From contig NC_073696.1 in the NCBI RefSeq assembly GCF_029784165.1, positions 236,159,271 through 236,223,270 on the forward strand: a DNA stretch of 64,000 nt. The letters run 5' to 3'. Shown here one piece after another: positions 24,016-34,725 of the stretch (its first letter is position 1; every line of letters starts with the position of its first letter). This DNA is from Wyeomyia smithii (lineage: Eukaryota > Arthropoda > Insecta > Diptera > Culicidae). A model generated the notes under the pieces. It had not been told where the DNA came from, did no database searches, and worked only from the letters and a program-made list of their open reading frames with translations. The translations under genes were made by a program, and so were the position numbers.

Positions 24016-27000
24016 CAACAATATGCTCTACAAGCTGAGGGAGATTTACAACCCACCACAACAGCAAGGGACGATATAACCTAACGCTCAAACTTAAGAT
24101 TCGAGTGATAAAACTCTCCGAAGGGATCAGAGAAAGAAATTTTTTTTGTTTGTGCTATAATTTAAAATAAAATAGAAAGGAGAATATGTTTTTGTATGTG
24201 CTACAATTTTAAGATGAAAATCTATTTATTTTGTGACACTAATTATATTTTTTGTATTTTCGTTTGTTTTTTGTGTATAATTATAAAATAAAACTGAAGA
24301 TGGTCGAAAAAAAGGACAAGTAGGTCGAAACGTCAACAAATTTGGTTTAAATAGTAAGGAAAACCCACCGAAATTCAATTGAAACTCGACAAATGTTATG
24401 TTGCAGGATTTTGCGTAAAGGCGTCGGTGGAGTCGGTGTTAAAGTTTGAGTCATTCAATATCTGGACGCATTGTTTATTTAATTGCAGCGCTCTTAGTAA
24501 TCAAAGCCCAAATATTTTGACGGCAGTTTGCTAAGGAGTGTTTTGACTTTAATCACAGAAATGTTCCTCACGATTAATTTTGTTTCAAGAATGCATTCTC
24601 ATGGACGCGAAAAGTACGTAAATATTTATAAATTCATTTTTATCGGTAAATTGGCTAGAAAGCTACAAACCCAGATTTTAGTGAGAAACAAGACAATCAT
24701 AAATGTACTAATTGGAATACGCAAAAAAAAACGTATTCGTTTTTTATCATTAATTTTATGGTGAATAGGGAATTTTATTTTTACACTCATAATCGTGAAG
24801 AGGAAAGAAACCTAATCATGAAAGAAACCTTCAAATTCAACCTTCAAATATCTTGCCATTTTTACAATAACAACTTTCGTCTATTGTACTCGAAATCGAT
24901 TTCATACCTACTATATAAAAAAACGTCAGCGTGCTGTTTGCCTTTCAGGCAAACTAAAAGACAATTCTCAATTTGCGAGGAAAAAAAATCTTCACCCCAC
25001 CAAGACGGCAAAAACTCTGCTGGAAATCTTATCGGCAGCATCCTCAGCTCTTCGGTCAGGAAATTATCAGCCAACTATCCACTAACGGAGTCAAAGTGAC
25101 ATCCGGCTGTCGTGACCTGGGAAACCGGAAGCTTCGGACGTGATCAAACAAAGATTGAAAATTCACAAGTTAATTAAAATTTTAACGGCACCAGTCGAAC
25201 TGGTGTCCACAGTCCTTCTCGTATTGAGAAGCTTGTATCCTTTAGCCAGCAGCCACGGATGCTCGATTGGTTGTCGGTCGGATTTGCATACACTTGTCCT
25301 GTTGGATTAAACCGAAGATGACTAGAGCAAGATACCTGACTCTTGCAGAATTCATCGGACATGGTTGTCGCTGCGCGTGAGCAAAAGTCGAACTAATTTG
25401 AACTAATTTATACACTGTTAATATAATGTATACTTAACGTCAAAATCAACTGACGACAAGGCCAAGACATGACTGCTGAAAGGTGAAACAGTTTTTTCAG
25501 TATCCATGTGGACGACTGTACGGTGCTGCCATCCGAAAAATGATAATAATGTGTACGAATGTTTAGTTCTCAAACATGATACTGTCCGGAAGAATCAAGA
25601 ATAATCGGCGCATCATTTAAAATTGAGATTGAAATTCTCGATAACCGCTATGACCACGTTCTACAGCCAAGTTTTCCACTGTTGCCGAGGTTAATGAAGC
25701 AAAAATCTGGTGCCCCGGCGAACCTGACCATATGCTCAATGGTGCTGAAACCTGGCTTGTGACATATCAAACTTTAAGTGTTGGTAGAATGGGACCTGAA
25801 AACAAATATAACCCCTCAATATAAACTCCCACTCTGACAGTCAATGTCACACTTTTCTTTCGTACTTTGAAGTGCAAAAAATGACAATATCATTAATCTG
25901 CATGTTATCTTAAGCGTCGAGCTGACCAAACTGCTACACCTTTTTCATATACAATCTTGAGCAGCTCAACGATCGATGACGGACTATACACGATAAATCG
26001 GTTTTGCTCATAGTGACAATTTTATGAGAATTTAAGTCATCAGATGGCAGCACTAACCGTCGGAAATCGGTCGTATTCAAAATGTATGAAGAAGATGGGA
26101 GTTAGGTATCTTGTTCTAGTTATCTTTGATTAAACGTACGTTTCCAAGTGGGACCGGTGGTTTGGGGCAGCGCCGTTTGTACATTTGTAAATTGGGTGAT
26201 GAAATAGACGGCATCGTTAACCGATTAAATTCACAACCTCGGATAGGGATCAGACGGCAGATGGGGTGCTGGGAGCGTAAAACGATTTCATTAATTATGT
26301 CGACTGCATCATGCACTGACACAATCAATCGACGTTGAAAAAGGATTAGCCGTTAATGGTAATGTGGTAAGGAAGATTGCGGATTCTGTCTGTGGGTAAC
26401 TAAATCACCTGACTGGCAATGCCGATCACTTGGAAATAATGTAATTTTAGTCTTCTAATCAACTAATGGCGTAGGTATTCAAGCGTTTTATTGCGCTATG
26501 TAGGAGGAAAAATTTGGATTTTTAATGGAATTATGATTTAGAAAAATTGAAATGTTTCCTCGAAACAGCAACAATCATAGAGTTTAAGGAATTTTAGAAT
26601 GCTTTTCAGCATAATTATTGGCTGAACATATCCACAATTTGGTAGTGCTATTGGAAATTAATAATTTTTCTGACTATCACGCTTGTTTAATTTTCTAGTT
26701 ATTTTGATGTCTGACATCTCCAATATGAACTTCATCTTGCAATATTTTAAAATTATTTTCAGTAAATGATGATATGTTAATGCGAGTTACCGAAGACTTT
26801 GGGAGATTCATTTGTTAGATTGCGAGAAACATAAATCATCATTTCTGAAAACATCTGTCGAGCCACGCAAATTGAAAAGGTATTTCTCTGTGGGTTGCCA
26901 TAGAAGAAAATGATTGATTAAGTTGAAACAGATGGGAAGCTACAACCTAAAGGTAAATGATATCATTTTGACTATATTATCGTAGGCAGATTCGTTTCGT

Positions 27001-27785
27001 GGGTAGACCGAACAAAACATGCATATCCTCAGTTCTGTGTAGGCAGTTTAGTGGGAAATAACAATACTTTGGACAAAATATTCCAGAAACGGTTAAAGAT
27101 TATACTTCCCTATTGGCATTTGATATGCTTCACCTTTTGACAGAAATGTGGGTCTAGTTGGGAAGCATTGTAAACTAAAACTTTATACTAACAAAACAGT
27201 TTGATTATTTCTGTGGGTTTGACAAAGGCCTTTCCATAAAAAATAAATATATAATTTGTTGTGGGTACTATAGATAGAAACTCAATTTAACCCTTTAGGG
27301 ATGTTGGAGAAACAAATTGTTTGAAGTATGAAGCACTAGAGTGGAATTATTTGGCCTTTGGCTGATTACAAGTACACTGAAGATGCTTTCAGTTATGCTT
27401 TTTTACGTGGGTTTTGGAATTTACGCGTCTTTCTAGTGATTTTTCAAGAAAAGTCGATTTCATGCATTATCATTTGAAAGATTTATCTCTTTGAAAATAC
27501 CTCGAATGTATCATTACTGGACTACGAGAGTCATTGGACTCTCGCGCAAGTTAAGTACCATCCAATATATGTACTTGATCTCAGCCAACGGTTCAATGGA
27601 CGTTTTAGAATATATGACGCAACATCTTCAGTTTATATAGTTAGATGAAGAAATCTTCAGTTTATCAACCACTTCACGAATCCGGATCACGTACTGCTTG
27701 TGAATGCTCAAGTACCACAAAAGATCAAAATAATGGTCGCAGTGGTCCAAAGCTTACAGAAAAAAGAATGATCGCGTAACGCCTT
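24016..27785. other. Unassigned AT-rich spacer, about 3.8 kb
   Basis: No gene, SINE or inverted-repeat element is recognised. Open stretches of 60-110 codons at 24,758-25,099, 25,174-25,362 and 26,116-26,338 have no motif or repeat match. A 39 bp repeat shared with the palindrome arms lies at 27,713-27,751. Confidence 0.5.
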
Positions 27786-27921
27786 ATGGAAGCCCCTTCC
27801 ATCCCCGTTTCAGTTCACCCTAATCAACAGCCTCACGAACTTCATAATGTTTCCTGCCATCAGAGTCGTTCCGGTTCTGAATTCGAGGTGTCGGAAGAGG
27901 GTTTCCAAACACTATCCTCAG
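27786..27921 (+). pseudogene. 5' piece of the CR1-type LINE, before the R1 insertion
   Basis: An open frame from 27,786 runs to the target site of the R1-type insertion (ACACTATCCTCAG at 27,909-27,921). The duplicate of that site at 31,775-31,787 continues in the same frame into the endonuclease region at 31,829. This piece is therefore the N-terminal part of the interrupted element's ORF. No domain is visible, and its true 5' end may lie further upstream or be truncated. Confidence 0.65.
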
Positions 27922-28434
27922 CTAGCCGAAAAGGTCCTAGGGAAGGAGGTGCAAGTGCGGGCACTCACCTCAGAAGTGACTCTCCAGCTTAAAAACCTGG
28001 ACGAAATCACTGAGGGGTGCGACATTGCACAAGCCCTTAAAGCGAAGTGCGGGGTGGAGGTGGCTAAGGAGTCAATCTGCCTCCGCAAAGGTCTGGCGGG
28101 GACCCAGGTAGCTACCTTCCGACTACCGTCGGCGGACGCTAACCTGGCCCTGAAAGAGGGCAAGTTGAAGGTCGGCTGGTCGGTATGTCCTCTGGGCATA
28201 CTACAGCAACCAGACATTTGCTCCCGGTGCTTCGAGGGCGGACATAAGTCCTGGACCTGCAAGGGGCCCGATAGGAGCCAGCTGTGCAGGCGATGTGGAG
28301 GTGCAGGCCATAAAGCAAAGGACTGTGGGGAGTCTCCCAAGTGCATGGTATGTTCCGGGAAACGGGACGCCAAACACTTTATGGGAGGCCCCAGGTGCCC
28401 AGCCGGTAAGCCGGCTGCGAAACCACGGGCGTAA
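27922..28434 (+). pseudogene. R1-type LINE ORF1, C-terminal part (zinc knuckles)
   Basis: The gag-like RNA-binding protein of the element, missing its N-terminus through 5' truncation. Open from the junction to a TAA at 28,432-28,434 (170 codons). Three cysteine knuckles stand near the C-terminus: CSRCFEGGHKSWTC, CRRCGGAGHKAKDC, and a third beginning CMVC and ending GGPRC with a different spacing. This arrangement is usual for R1/I-type ORF1 proteins. ORF2 overlaps the last codons in another frame. Confidence 0.85.
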
Positions 28435-28436
28435 GG

Positions 28437-31400
28437 GTGACGCAACTGAACCTGAACCATTGCTTCGCGGCTCAGCAGCTGCTACACCTAGCAGCCACTG
28501 AGTCGTTGTCGGACATCGCCGTCATATCGGACCCCTACCGCATCCCTCCCGGAAACGGTAACTGGGTTGCGGATAAGTCCAGATTGGCGGCCATATGTAC
28601 GACGAGCAAGTTCCCGGTTCAGGAGGTTGTCTCAACCTCAGAAGAAGGGTACGTAGTTGCTAAGGTGAACGGAGTGTTCTACTGCAGTTGCTATGCTCCG
28701 CCACGTTGGTCTACCGAAAGGTTCATCCGGATGGTCGACCTCCTATCCATGGAGCTAACGGGCCTAACGCCGTTGGTGGTGGCGGGCGACTTCAACGCTT
28801 GGGCTGTTGAGTGGGGAAGTTGCTTCACGAACCAGAGGGGCCAGATCCTGTTGGAGGCTTTTGCAAAGCTCAACCTAGATCTGGCCAACGTTGGGAACAA
28901 AAGTACATTTAGCAGAAATGGTGCGGAGTCGATCATCGACGTGACGTTCTCCAGCCCAGGACTGATCAAGAACTGGAGGGTAGACGATGGCTACACTAAT
29001 AGCGACCACCAGGCGGTCTGTTTTAGTGTAGACAACAACGAGAGGGGGCAAGCGACGGGTAGAGCCAACACTCCGACCGTTCGCGGGTGGAAGACATCGC
29101 ACTTTGATGCCGAGGTATTCGAAGAGGCAATGAGAAGGGAGCGCGAGGGGGGCAGTTGGCTTCGCCCGACTGCTGACCAACTAGTTGCTATGCTATCGCG
29201 GGCGTGCGACGCCACCATGCCTAGGACTCGCCAACCTAGGAATGGAAAGCCACCGGTCTACTGGTGGACGGACGCGATAGCCGACCTTCGCAGTGCGTGC
29301 CTCCGTGCAAGACGGAGGATGCAGCGTGCGCGAAACGAAGAAGAGAGGACAGAGCGCCGCGCAGCATTCAGTTCGGCAAGATCGATGCTAAAGAGTGCGA
29401 TAAAGGCCAGCAAGAGGGCCTGCTTCGATAGGCTATGTGCGAGTGCCAATACAAATCCGTGGGGTGACGCCTACAGGATCGTAATGGCCAAGACTAAAGG
29501 CGCGCTGGCGCCTGCAGAGCGATCACCAGCGATGCTGGAGCGTATCATCGAGGGACTCTTTCCACGCCACGAGCCAAGTCCTTGGCCTCCGGCGGTCGAG
29601 TCTCACGTCCGACGTTCCAGTATCTCAGACATAGACCAGAGATGGTCGGCCAACCTGCCGAGCATCCAATCCGTGAGCGACGACAGCCGTGTCGAGGCAG
29701 GGGAGGAGGCAAGGGTTACGAATGAGGAACTCATCGTGATCGCCAAATCCCTAAAGGTGAGCAAGGCACCGGGACCGGATGGTATCCCTAACCTGGCGAT
29801 CAGGCTGGCGATAAAAACGGCCCCCGGGCTGTTCAGGGCAGTCATGCAGAGGTGCCTGGATGACTGTCTCTTTCCGGACAGGTGGAAGCGGCAGAGACTG
29901 GTCTTATTGCCGAAGGCTGGGAAACCGCCAGGGGACCCATCGGCATATAGGCCTATCTGCCTGCTGGACACCGCGGGCAAGGTGCTTGAGAGGATCATCC
30001 TCAACAGACTGGTGAGGTACACGGAGGGTGTACACGGTCTGGCAAGTAACCAGTTCGGCTTCCGGAAGGGCAGGTCCACGCTGGACGCAATCTCTTCCGT
30101 CATCAAGACGGCGGAGGTAGCAATCCAGCGCAAGAGAAGGGGAATACGCTACTGCGCAATCGTCACGCTCGACGTGAAGAATGCGTTCAATAGTGCCAGT
30201 TGGGACTCCATAGCGCTCGCGCTCAGGAGCATCCATGTACCGGTGTCGCTGTACAAGATTCTGGAAAATTATTTCCAGAATCGAGTACTTGTTTACGACA
30301 CAGAGGAGGGTCAGAAGTGCGTCCCAATTACCGCAGGAGTCCCGCAAGGTTCTATCCTGGGCCCGGTGTTGTGGAATGTCATGTATGACGGAGTGTTAAA
30401 ACTCAAGTTCCCTGTAGGGGTTGTGATCGTCGGCTTTGCAGACGACATAACGCTGGAGGTTTACGGCGAGTCTATCGAGGAGGTCGAGTTGACGGCCGCG
30501 CACTGTATACGCAAGGTCGAGGACTGGATGCGCTCCAGGAAACTGGAGCTCGCGCATCATAAGACGGAGGTCATGGTTGTGAACAACCGTAAATCGGAGC
30601 AACAGGCGGTGGTCAGAGTCGGAGACTGCACCATCACCTCGAAGCGATCCCTGAAGCTCTTGGGGGTTATGGTGGACGACAAGCTCACGTTCGGGAGTCA
30701 CGTCGACTATGCCTGTAAGAGGGCCTCATCGGCTATTGCAGCACTATCTCGTATGATGTCCAATAGCTCAGCGGTTTATGGCAGCAAGCGAAGACTTCTT
30801 GCCAGCGTGGTTTCGTCCATACTTAGGTATGGTGGGCCAGTGTGGTCCAGAGCGCTAGGTACTAACAGTTACCGTGGCAAACTGGAAAGTACCTACAGGC
30901 TCATGTGCCTGAGAGTTGCGAGTGCGTATCGTACGGTGTCATACGATGCAATATGTGTCTTGTCCGGCATGATGCCTATCAGCATCGCCATCAAGGAGGA
31001 CAGAGAGTGTTTCGACCAACGTGACACAAGGGGCATACGAGGTACCAGAAGGTCATTCTCGATGCTCCGTTGGCAGAGGGAATGGTCTAATTCCACAAAG
31101 GGCAGATGGACGCACCGACTCATACCGGAGATATCCGGCTGGGTCGGGAGACGACATGGCGAAGTGAACTTCCACCTGACACAAATCCTGTCAGGCCATG
31201 GTTGTTTCAGGCAATATCTGCACAGGTTCGGACACGCGGTGTCCCCCATGTGTCCCGAGTGCGTGGAGGAGGAGGAGACTGCTGAGCACGTCTTCTTCGT
31301 ATGCCCCCGTTTCGTAAGAGCGAGGAGCAACATGATGGCTGTGAGCGGGCCTGGCACTACTCCGGACAATCTAGTCCGGAGGATGTGCGACGACCCGGAC

Positions 31401-31493
31401 ATCTGGAACGCGGTCTGTGCGGCCGCCTCTCAGATTGTTCTGGAGCTGCAACGTGTGTGGCGGGTCAACCACCAACACGCCAGTGGTAGCTAA
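28437..31493 (+). CDS. R1-type LINE ORF2: endonuclease and reverse transcriptase, intact frame
   Basis: A 1,018-codon open frame for the replicase that nicks target DNA and reverse-transcribes the element RNA. The N-terminal QLNLNHC is the usual R1 ORF2 opening. Endonuclease motifs are AGDFNAWAVEWGS (about residues 117-129) and SDHQAV (about 190). RT blocks follow: SKAPGPDGIP, AYRPICLLDTAGKVLERI, SNQFGFRKGRSTLDA, LDVKNAFNSASWDS, GVPQGSILGPVLWN and the catalytic VGFADDITL. Near the C-terminus a CCHC-like CPEC-x8-H-VFFV-C closes the protein. The first codon at 28,437 is GTG and the frame is open a little further upstream, so the true start, probably coupled to ORF1 translation, is uncertain. 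All catalytic blocks are present, so the enzyme may be functional even though the element has lost its 5' end. Confidence 0.93.
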   Translation: MTQLNLNHCFAAQQLLHLAATESLSDIAVISDPYRIPPGNGNWVADKSRLAAICTTSKFPVQEVVSTSEEGYVVAKVNGVFYCSCYAPPRWSTERFIRMVDLLSMELTGLTPLVVAGDFNAWAVEWGSCFTNQRGQILLEAFAKLNLDLANVGNKSTFSRNGAESIIDVTFSSPGLIKNWRVDDGYTNSDHQAVCFSVDNNERGQATGRANTPTVRGWKTSHFDAEVFEEAMRREREGGSWLRPTADQLVAMLSRACDATMPRTRQPRNGKPPVYWWTDAIADLRSACLRARRRMQRARNEEERTERRAAFSSARSMLKSAIKASKRACFDRLCASANTNPWGDAYRIVMAKTKGALAPAERSPAMLERIIEGLFPRHEPSPWPPAVESHVRRSSISDIDQRWSANLPSIQSVSDDSRVEAGEEARVTNEELIVIAKSLKVSKAPGPDGIPNLAIRLAIKTAPGLFRAVMQRCLDDCLFPDRWKRQRLVLLPKAGKPPGDPSAYRPICLLDTAGKVLERIILNRLVRYTEGVHGLASNQFGFRKGRSTLDAISSVIKTAEVAIQRKRRGIRYCAIVTLDVKNAFNSASWDSIALALRSIHVPVSLYKILENYFQNRVLVYDTEEGQKCVPITAGVPQGSILGPVLWNVMYDGVLKLKFPVGVVIVGFADDITLEVYGESIEEVELTAAHCIRKVEDWMRSRKLELAHHKTEVMVVNNRKSEQQAVVRVGDCTITSKRSLKLLGVMVDDKLTFGSHVDYACKRASSAIAALSRMMSNSSAVYGSKRRLLASVVSSILRYGGPVWSRALGTNSYRGKLESTYRLMCLRVASAYRTVSYDAICVLSGMMPISIAIKEDRECFDQRDTRGIRGTRRSFSMLRWQREWSNSTKGRWTHRLIPEISGWVGRRHGEVNFHLTQILSGHGCFRQYLHRFGHAVSPMCPECVEEEETAEHVFFVCPRFVRARSNMMAVSGPGTTPDNLVRRMCDDPDIWNAVCAAASQIVLELQRVWRVNHQHASGS

Positions 31494-31774
31494 TTACCAG
31501 TCTCCAGGTAGTTAGCTAGGAGGTTATAAGAGTAAAGAGGGTGCATCACGCACAAAAGCCACTTCCCGACGTAATACTTAACCGTCGTTCCGGGAAGACC
31601 AGGGCTGGAGACTGGAGGGGTTTTAGTGGGTCGGGACAGGGATAAGTAGGTGTCTGGGGGAGTGTAACTACCCCAGCATCTCTCCCCTAGTCTCATCCCC
31701 ACACCCTGAGTTCTCTTCTCAGGTGTCTGTTTGCAGATTTCCCCGCCACCTTTAAAAAAAAAAAAAAAAAAAAA
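31494..31774 (+). other. R1-type LINE 3' UTR and poly-A tail
   Basis: About 260 bp after the ORF2 stop, GC-moderate, closing with A-run 31,754-31,774 directly before the second copy of the target site. Confidence 0.8.
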
Positions 31775-31787
31775 ACACTATCCTCAG

Positions 31788-32776
31788 GAAGGTATTGTTG
31801 TTCATCTCAGTCTGCTCGCGCTGATGAAATGCTTTGTTCTAGCAAACTTAAATCCTCTGAACTACACATCTACTACCTGAACGCGGGTGGCATGAATACT
31901 ACCATGGACGACTATCTGCTCGCTAGCTCGGATGAAAGCTATGACGTAATTGTTTTCACTGAAACATGGCTAAACGACCGTACACTGTCGAGCCAAATTT
32001 TTGGTGACAACTACGAGGTTTTCCGTACAGATCGCTGCCCTCTGAACAGCACTAAATTGACTGGATGGGAAGTGCTAATAGCTGTAAATCATCGATTTAA
32101 GGCTGTGCTAATCGATAACGACTGGTGGGCGAGCATTGAACAGGTTTGGGTTCGGTTGACGCTTCCCGGCTACTCGCTTTTCCTTTGCTCCGTTTACATC
32201 CCACCAGACAGGACACTTGACTTGACGCTTATCAACACACACTTAAACTCGGTAAACTAATTCTGCAAGCAAGCACATCCCAACGACGAGGTAGTTGTGT
32301 TTGGGAACTTCAACTTTTCCGGAGGAATTTCTTTGCGAGACGATTATTTACCTAAAAGTTAACTATGCCTACAAACGGATGAGTCGAGAGTGTCATGCTA
32401 ACCATTTACGCAGTGTACAAAACAAACTTAAGTCGGATCCTAAGGGGTTTTGGAAATACGTTAATGAGCAGAGGAAAGAGCGGGACTTCCTTCAACAATG
32501 ATCTACGGCGAGCGAAAGGAATTAAACTTACACAGCATTTGCGACCTCTTTGCTCAAAAGTTTTCCAGCGTTTTCTACAACGAATCACTGTCACAAGATG
32601 AAATATCGTTAGCCGCAGACAACGTATCGCTGTATGGACAGTCTTTTACTGACATCAATATCGACGTCTCGATGATCCAGTCGGCGCTTTCGAAACTTAA
32701 GCCTTCCTTCTCGACCGGCCCAGATGGTATACCGGCTATTCTCCTGAAGCGATGTGCTACCGGCTTACTTACTCCG
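31788..32776 (+). pseudogene. CR1-type LINE ORF, endonuclease to first RT block, broken
   Basis: Resumes the element cut by the R1 insertion. The endonuclease start is clear: LNAGGM near 31,877, FTETWLND near 31,954, CSVYIPPDRT near 32,188 and a GNFNFSG remnant near 32,302 (GDFN in active copies). The second half of the endonuclease has been deleted. The frame then moves to a linker (DPKGFWKYVNEQRK, about 32,436-32,480) and to the RT block SFSTGPDGIPAILLKR (about 32,707-32,752). A solo LTR interrupts the next block at 32,776. CR1-clade assignment rests on the general RT motif style and the repeat tail; Jockey-related clades are the alternative. Confidence 0.8.
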
Positions 32777-33374
32777 TGTTGAGAACTGATCCAAAATTCC
32801 CGGGGGTGGTTCCTTTTCTTGGTGAGTGGACTGTATCCAAAATTCGGAAAGCACGTGAACAATTTCCTTGGTGAGCGGCAATCTAGCTATACTGCCGATG
32901 GAAGCAGCGTTGCCTCTTGGGCCTTCCGTCACTAAATAAATGACACTCCACTGTTCGAAAAACTACCTTAACTATTTATTCTACACGTATTTTATATTTG
33001 CAACTACTTTTATTTTCTCCACGATTTATTTTCTACTTAACATATCTTGGGTATTTTAATTTACGTTGGATAACTATGTTTCCTGGGGCGATTGGCGAAT
33101 AAGAATGGCTCCTTCCTCTGCAGTCTAACTGGTTTTGTTCAGCTCTAGAAGCCACCGGCGCCAAAGAAATCCGCTCTTCTCAGCTGGAACATCACGAAAA
33201 CGGTCCGTAACAACCTCCGGGATGATGATGCACTGATGCTGGTGACACTTATGCAGTTGCTTGTCATCGCACCGCCCTGACGTCCCATGCAGCAATTGTT
33301 GTTGAATACCGACAGGGGTGGTTCGCTGTGGTTTGTGATATTTACTACGGTTGTGATATTCGAAGTAGCCAACA
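32777..33374. mobile_element. Solo LTR (BEL/Pao-like ends) with 5 bp target duplication
   Basis: A 598 bp insert begins TGTTGAGAAC and ends GTAGCCAACA, so its termini are TGTTG...CAACA. CTCCG lies on both sides (32,772-32,776 and 33,375-33,379). Removing the insert and one CTCCG restores the reading frame of the interrupted LINE, which confirms the boundaries. No internal retroviral-type coding region is present, so this is a solo LTR left by recombination between two LTRs. TGTTG/CAACA ends with a 5 bp duplication are common in BEL/Pao elements; Ty3-type elements are possible. Orientation is not determined. Confidence 0.88.
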
Positions 33375-34725
33375 CTCCGCTTTGTCATCTTTTCCGTCTC
33401 TCACTCTCTGCAGGCAGCTTTCCATCTGCATGTAAGTACGCGTATATGTTTACGGTTTACAAAAAAGGTGACAACAGAAACGTCGATAACTAGCGCAGAA
33501 TCTCCGCCTTGAATGCAGTCTCAAAACTACCATTGAGCCGCTTATCTCTGATACGCAGCATGGATTCATGCCAAAGCGTTCAACAACAACGAATCTTCTA
33601 ACGTTCACCTCATTTGCAATGGATATTATGGCTGAAGGGCACCAAACCGACGCTATACACACTAATTTGTCAGCAGCCTTCGGTAAAATTAACCACAACA
33701 TTACCATTGAAAAACTCGACCGAATGGGATTTGGCGGAAACATTTTACGCTGGCTTCAATCGTATCTTGCGGATCGCCACATCATGGTAAAAATTGGAGA
33801 CAACAGATCGCAAGAACTTCATGCTTCTTCCGGAATCCCACAAGGTAGTCACCTCGGGCCTTTAATCTTCATCCTCTACTTCAACGATGTGAACTGCATT
33901 CTCAATCGCCCCAGAATATCTTTTGCCGACGACATGAAAATTTACGCCAAAGTGAGGTGCTCAGACGATGCTCTCTATCTACAACATCAGTTGGAAAATT
34001 TTGCTTAATGGTATGACATCAATAGAATGACTCTAAACCCGGAAAAATGTTCGGTGATTTCGCTGACCAGGAAAAAACGACCTGTTATGTTCGACTACCA
34101 CCTCGGGGCAGTGCCGATGAGCGTGAAGCATTTGTAAAAGATTTAGGAATGCTGATGGATAGTCAACTTCCTTTTAAGGAACATATCTGCTATATCGTTG
34201 CCAAATCCTCGCGAAATTTGGGAATGATAATGAGAATGGCCGAGAATTTCAGGGACGTGTACTTGTAAAAAAGTCTATATTGCTCATTAATTCGCTCGAC
34301 GTTAGAATACTGTTCGGTAGTGTGGAACCCTCAATACTTTAATGGTGCCAACAGAATCGAAGCAATTCAGCAGAGATTTGTACGTTTTGCTCTTCGACAT
34401 CTACCTTGGAACGATCCTCACCAGCTCCCCAGTTACGAAAATCGCGCGCAGCTCATACATGTAATACAAGGCAATATCAATCTAATTAATTCCAAAGTCG
34501 TTCGGAATAACCTTTTCCTACGAATTCCTTTTCGTCGAACAAATTATGGGACAAACGGAGCTCTCATTGGACTTCAGCGCGTTTTCAATAGTGTATCTTC
34601 CGGTTTCGACTACCATCTACCTCGCTCTAGTATTAGGAATAATTTTTTAAATATTTTAAGATACAATCATTAGGACCAGACTCAAGTCTGTTGATGTTAA
34701 ACGAATAAATAAATAAATAAATAAA
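33375..34725 (+). pseudogene. CR1-type LINE ORF, rest of reverse transcriptase and 3' tail, broken
   Basis: RT blocks continue directly after the LTR: SLSAGSFPS...YKKGDNRNVDN (33,400-33,490), QHGFMPKRSTTTNLL (about 33,557), a TNLSAAFGKINHN stretch where active elements have an aspartate (about 33,662), SSGIPQGSHLGPLIFILYFND (about 33,825-33,888) and ISFADDMKIY (about 33,918). Stops and frameshifts occur at about 33,492, 34,006 and 34,266. A C-terminal block with NRIEAIQQRFVRFALRHLPW lies near 34,350-34,410. The 3' end is a short AAAT-type tandem tail (about 34,704-34,725) rather than poly-A, as is usual for CR1-like elements. Confidence 0.82.

Larger units (their letters stand above)
27922..31774 (+). 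mobile_element. R1-clade LINE, 5'-truncated, with poly-A tail and 13 bp target duplication
   Basis: The target duplication ACACTATCCTCAG (27,909-27,921 and 31,775-31,787; up to 15 bp if shared As count) bounds 3,853 bp. The element starts inside ORF1, carries a full ORF2, and ends with a 3' UTR and about 20 A. 5' truncation, a poly-A tail and a variable-length target duplication are typical of target-primed reverse transcription. Compared with the AT-rich surroundings it is GC-rich. The related fragment at 1,803-2,938 is much older. Confidence 0.93.

Noticed and set aside
22774..24091. Open frames of 370-420 codons on both strands
   Set aside because: They are the translation of the 7 bp AAAACAG array; every frame repeats the same heptapeptide. 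There is no initiation context or non-repeat domain.
24294..24330. Hammerhead-ribozyme-like core: CTGAAGA, a wobble GGTC/GGTC stem, then GAAA
   Set aside because: The core bases fit, but I could not pair stems I and III around it, and no NUH cleavage site is placed correctly. Chance resemblance or a decayed element end is likelier.
28691..30701. Minus-strand frames of 90-180 codons inside the R1-type ORF2
   Set aside because: Shadow frames of a GC-rich coding region; no independent motifs.
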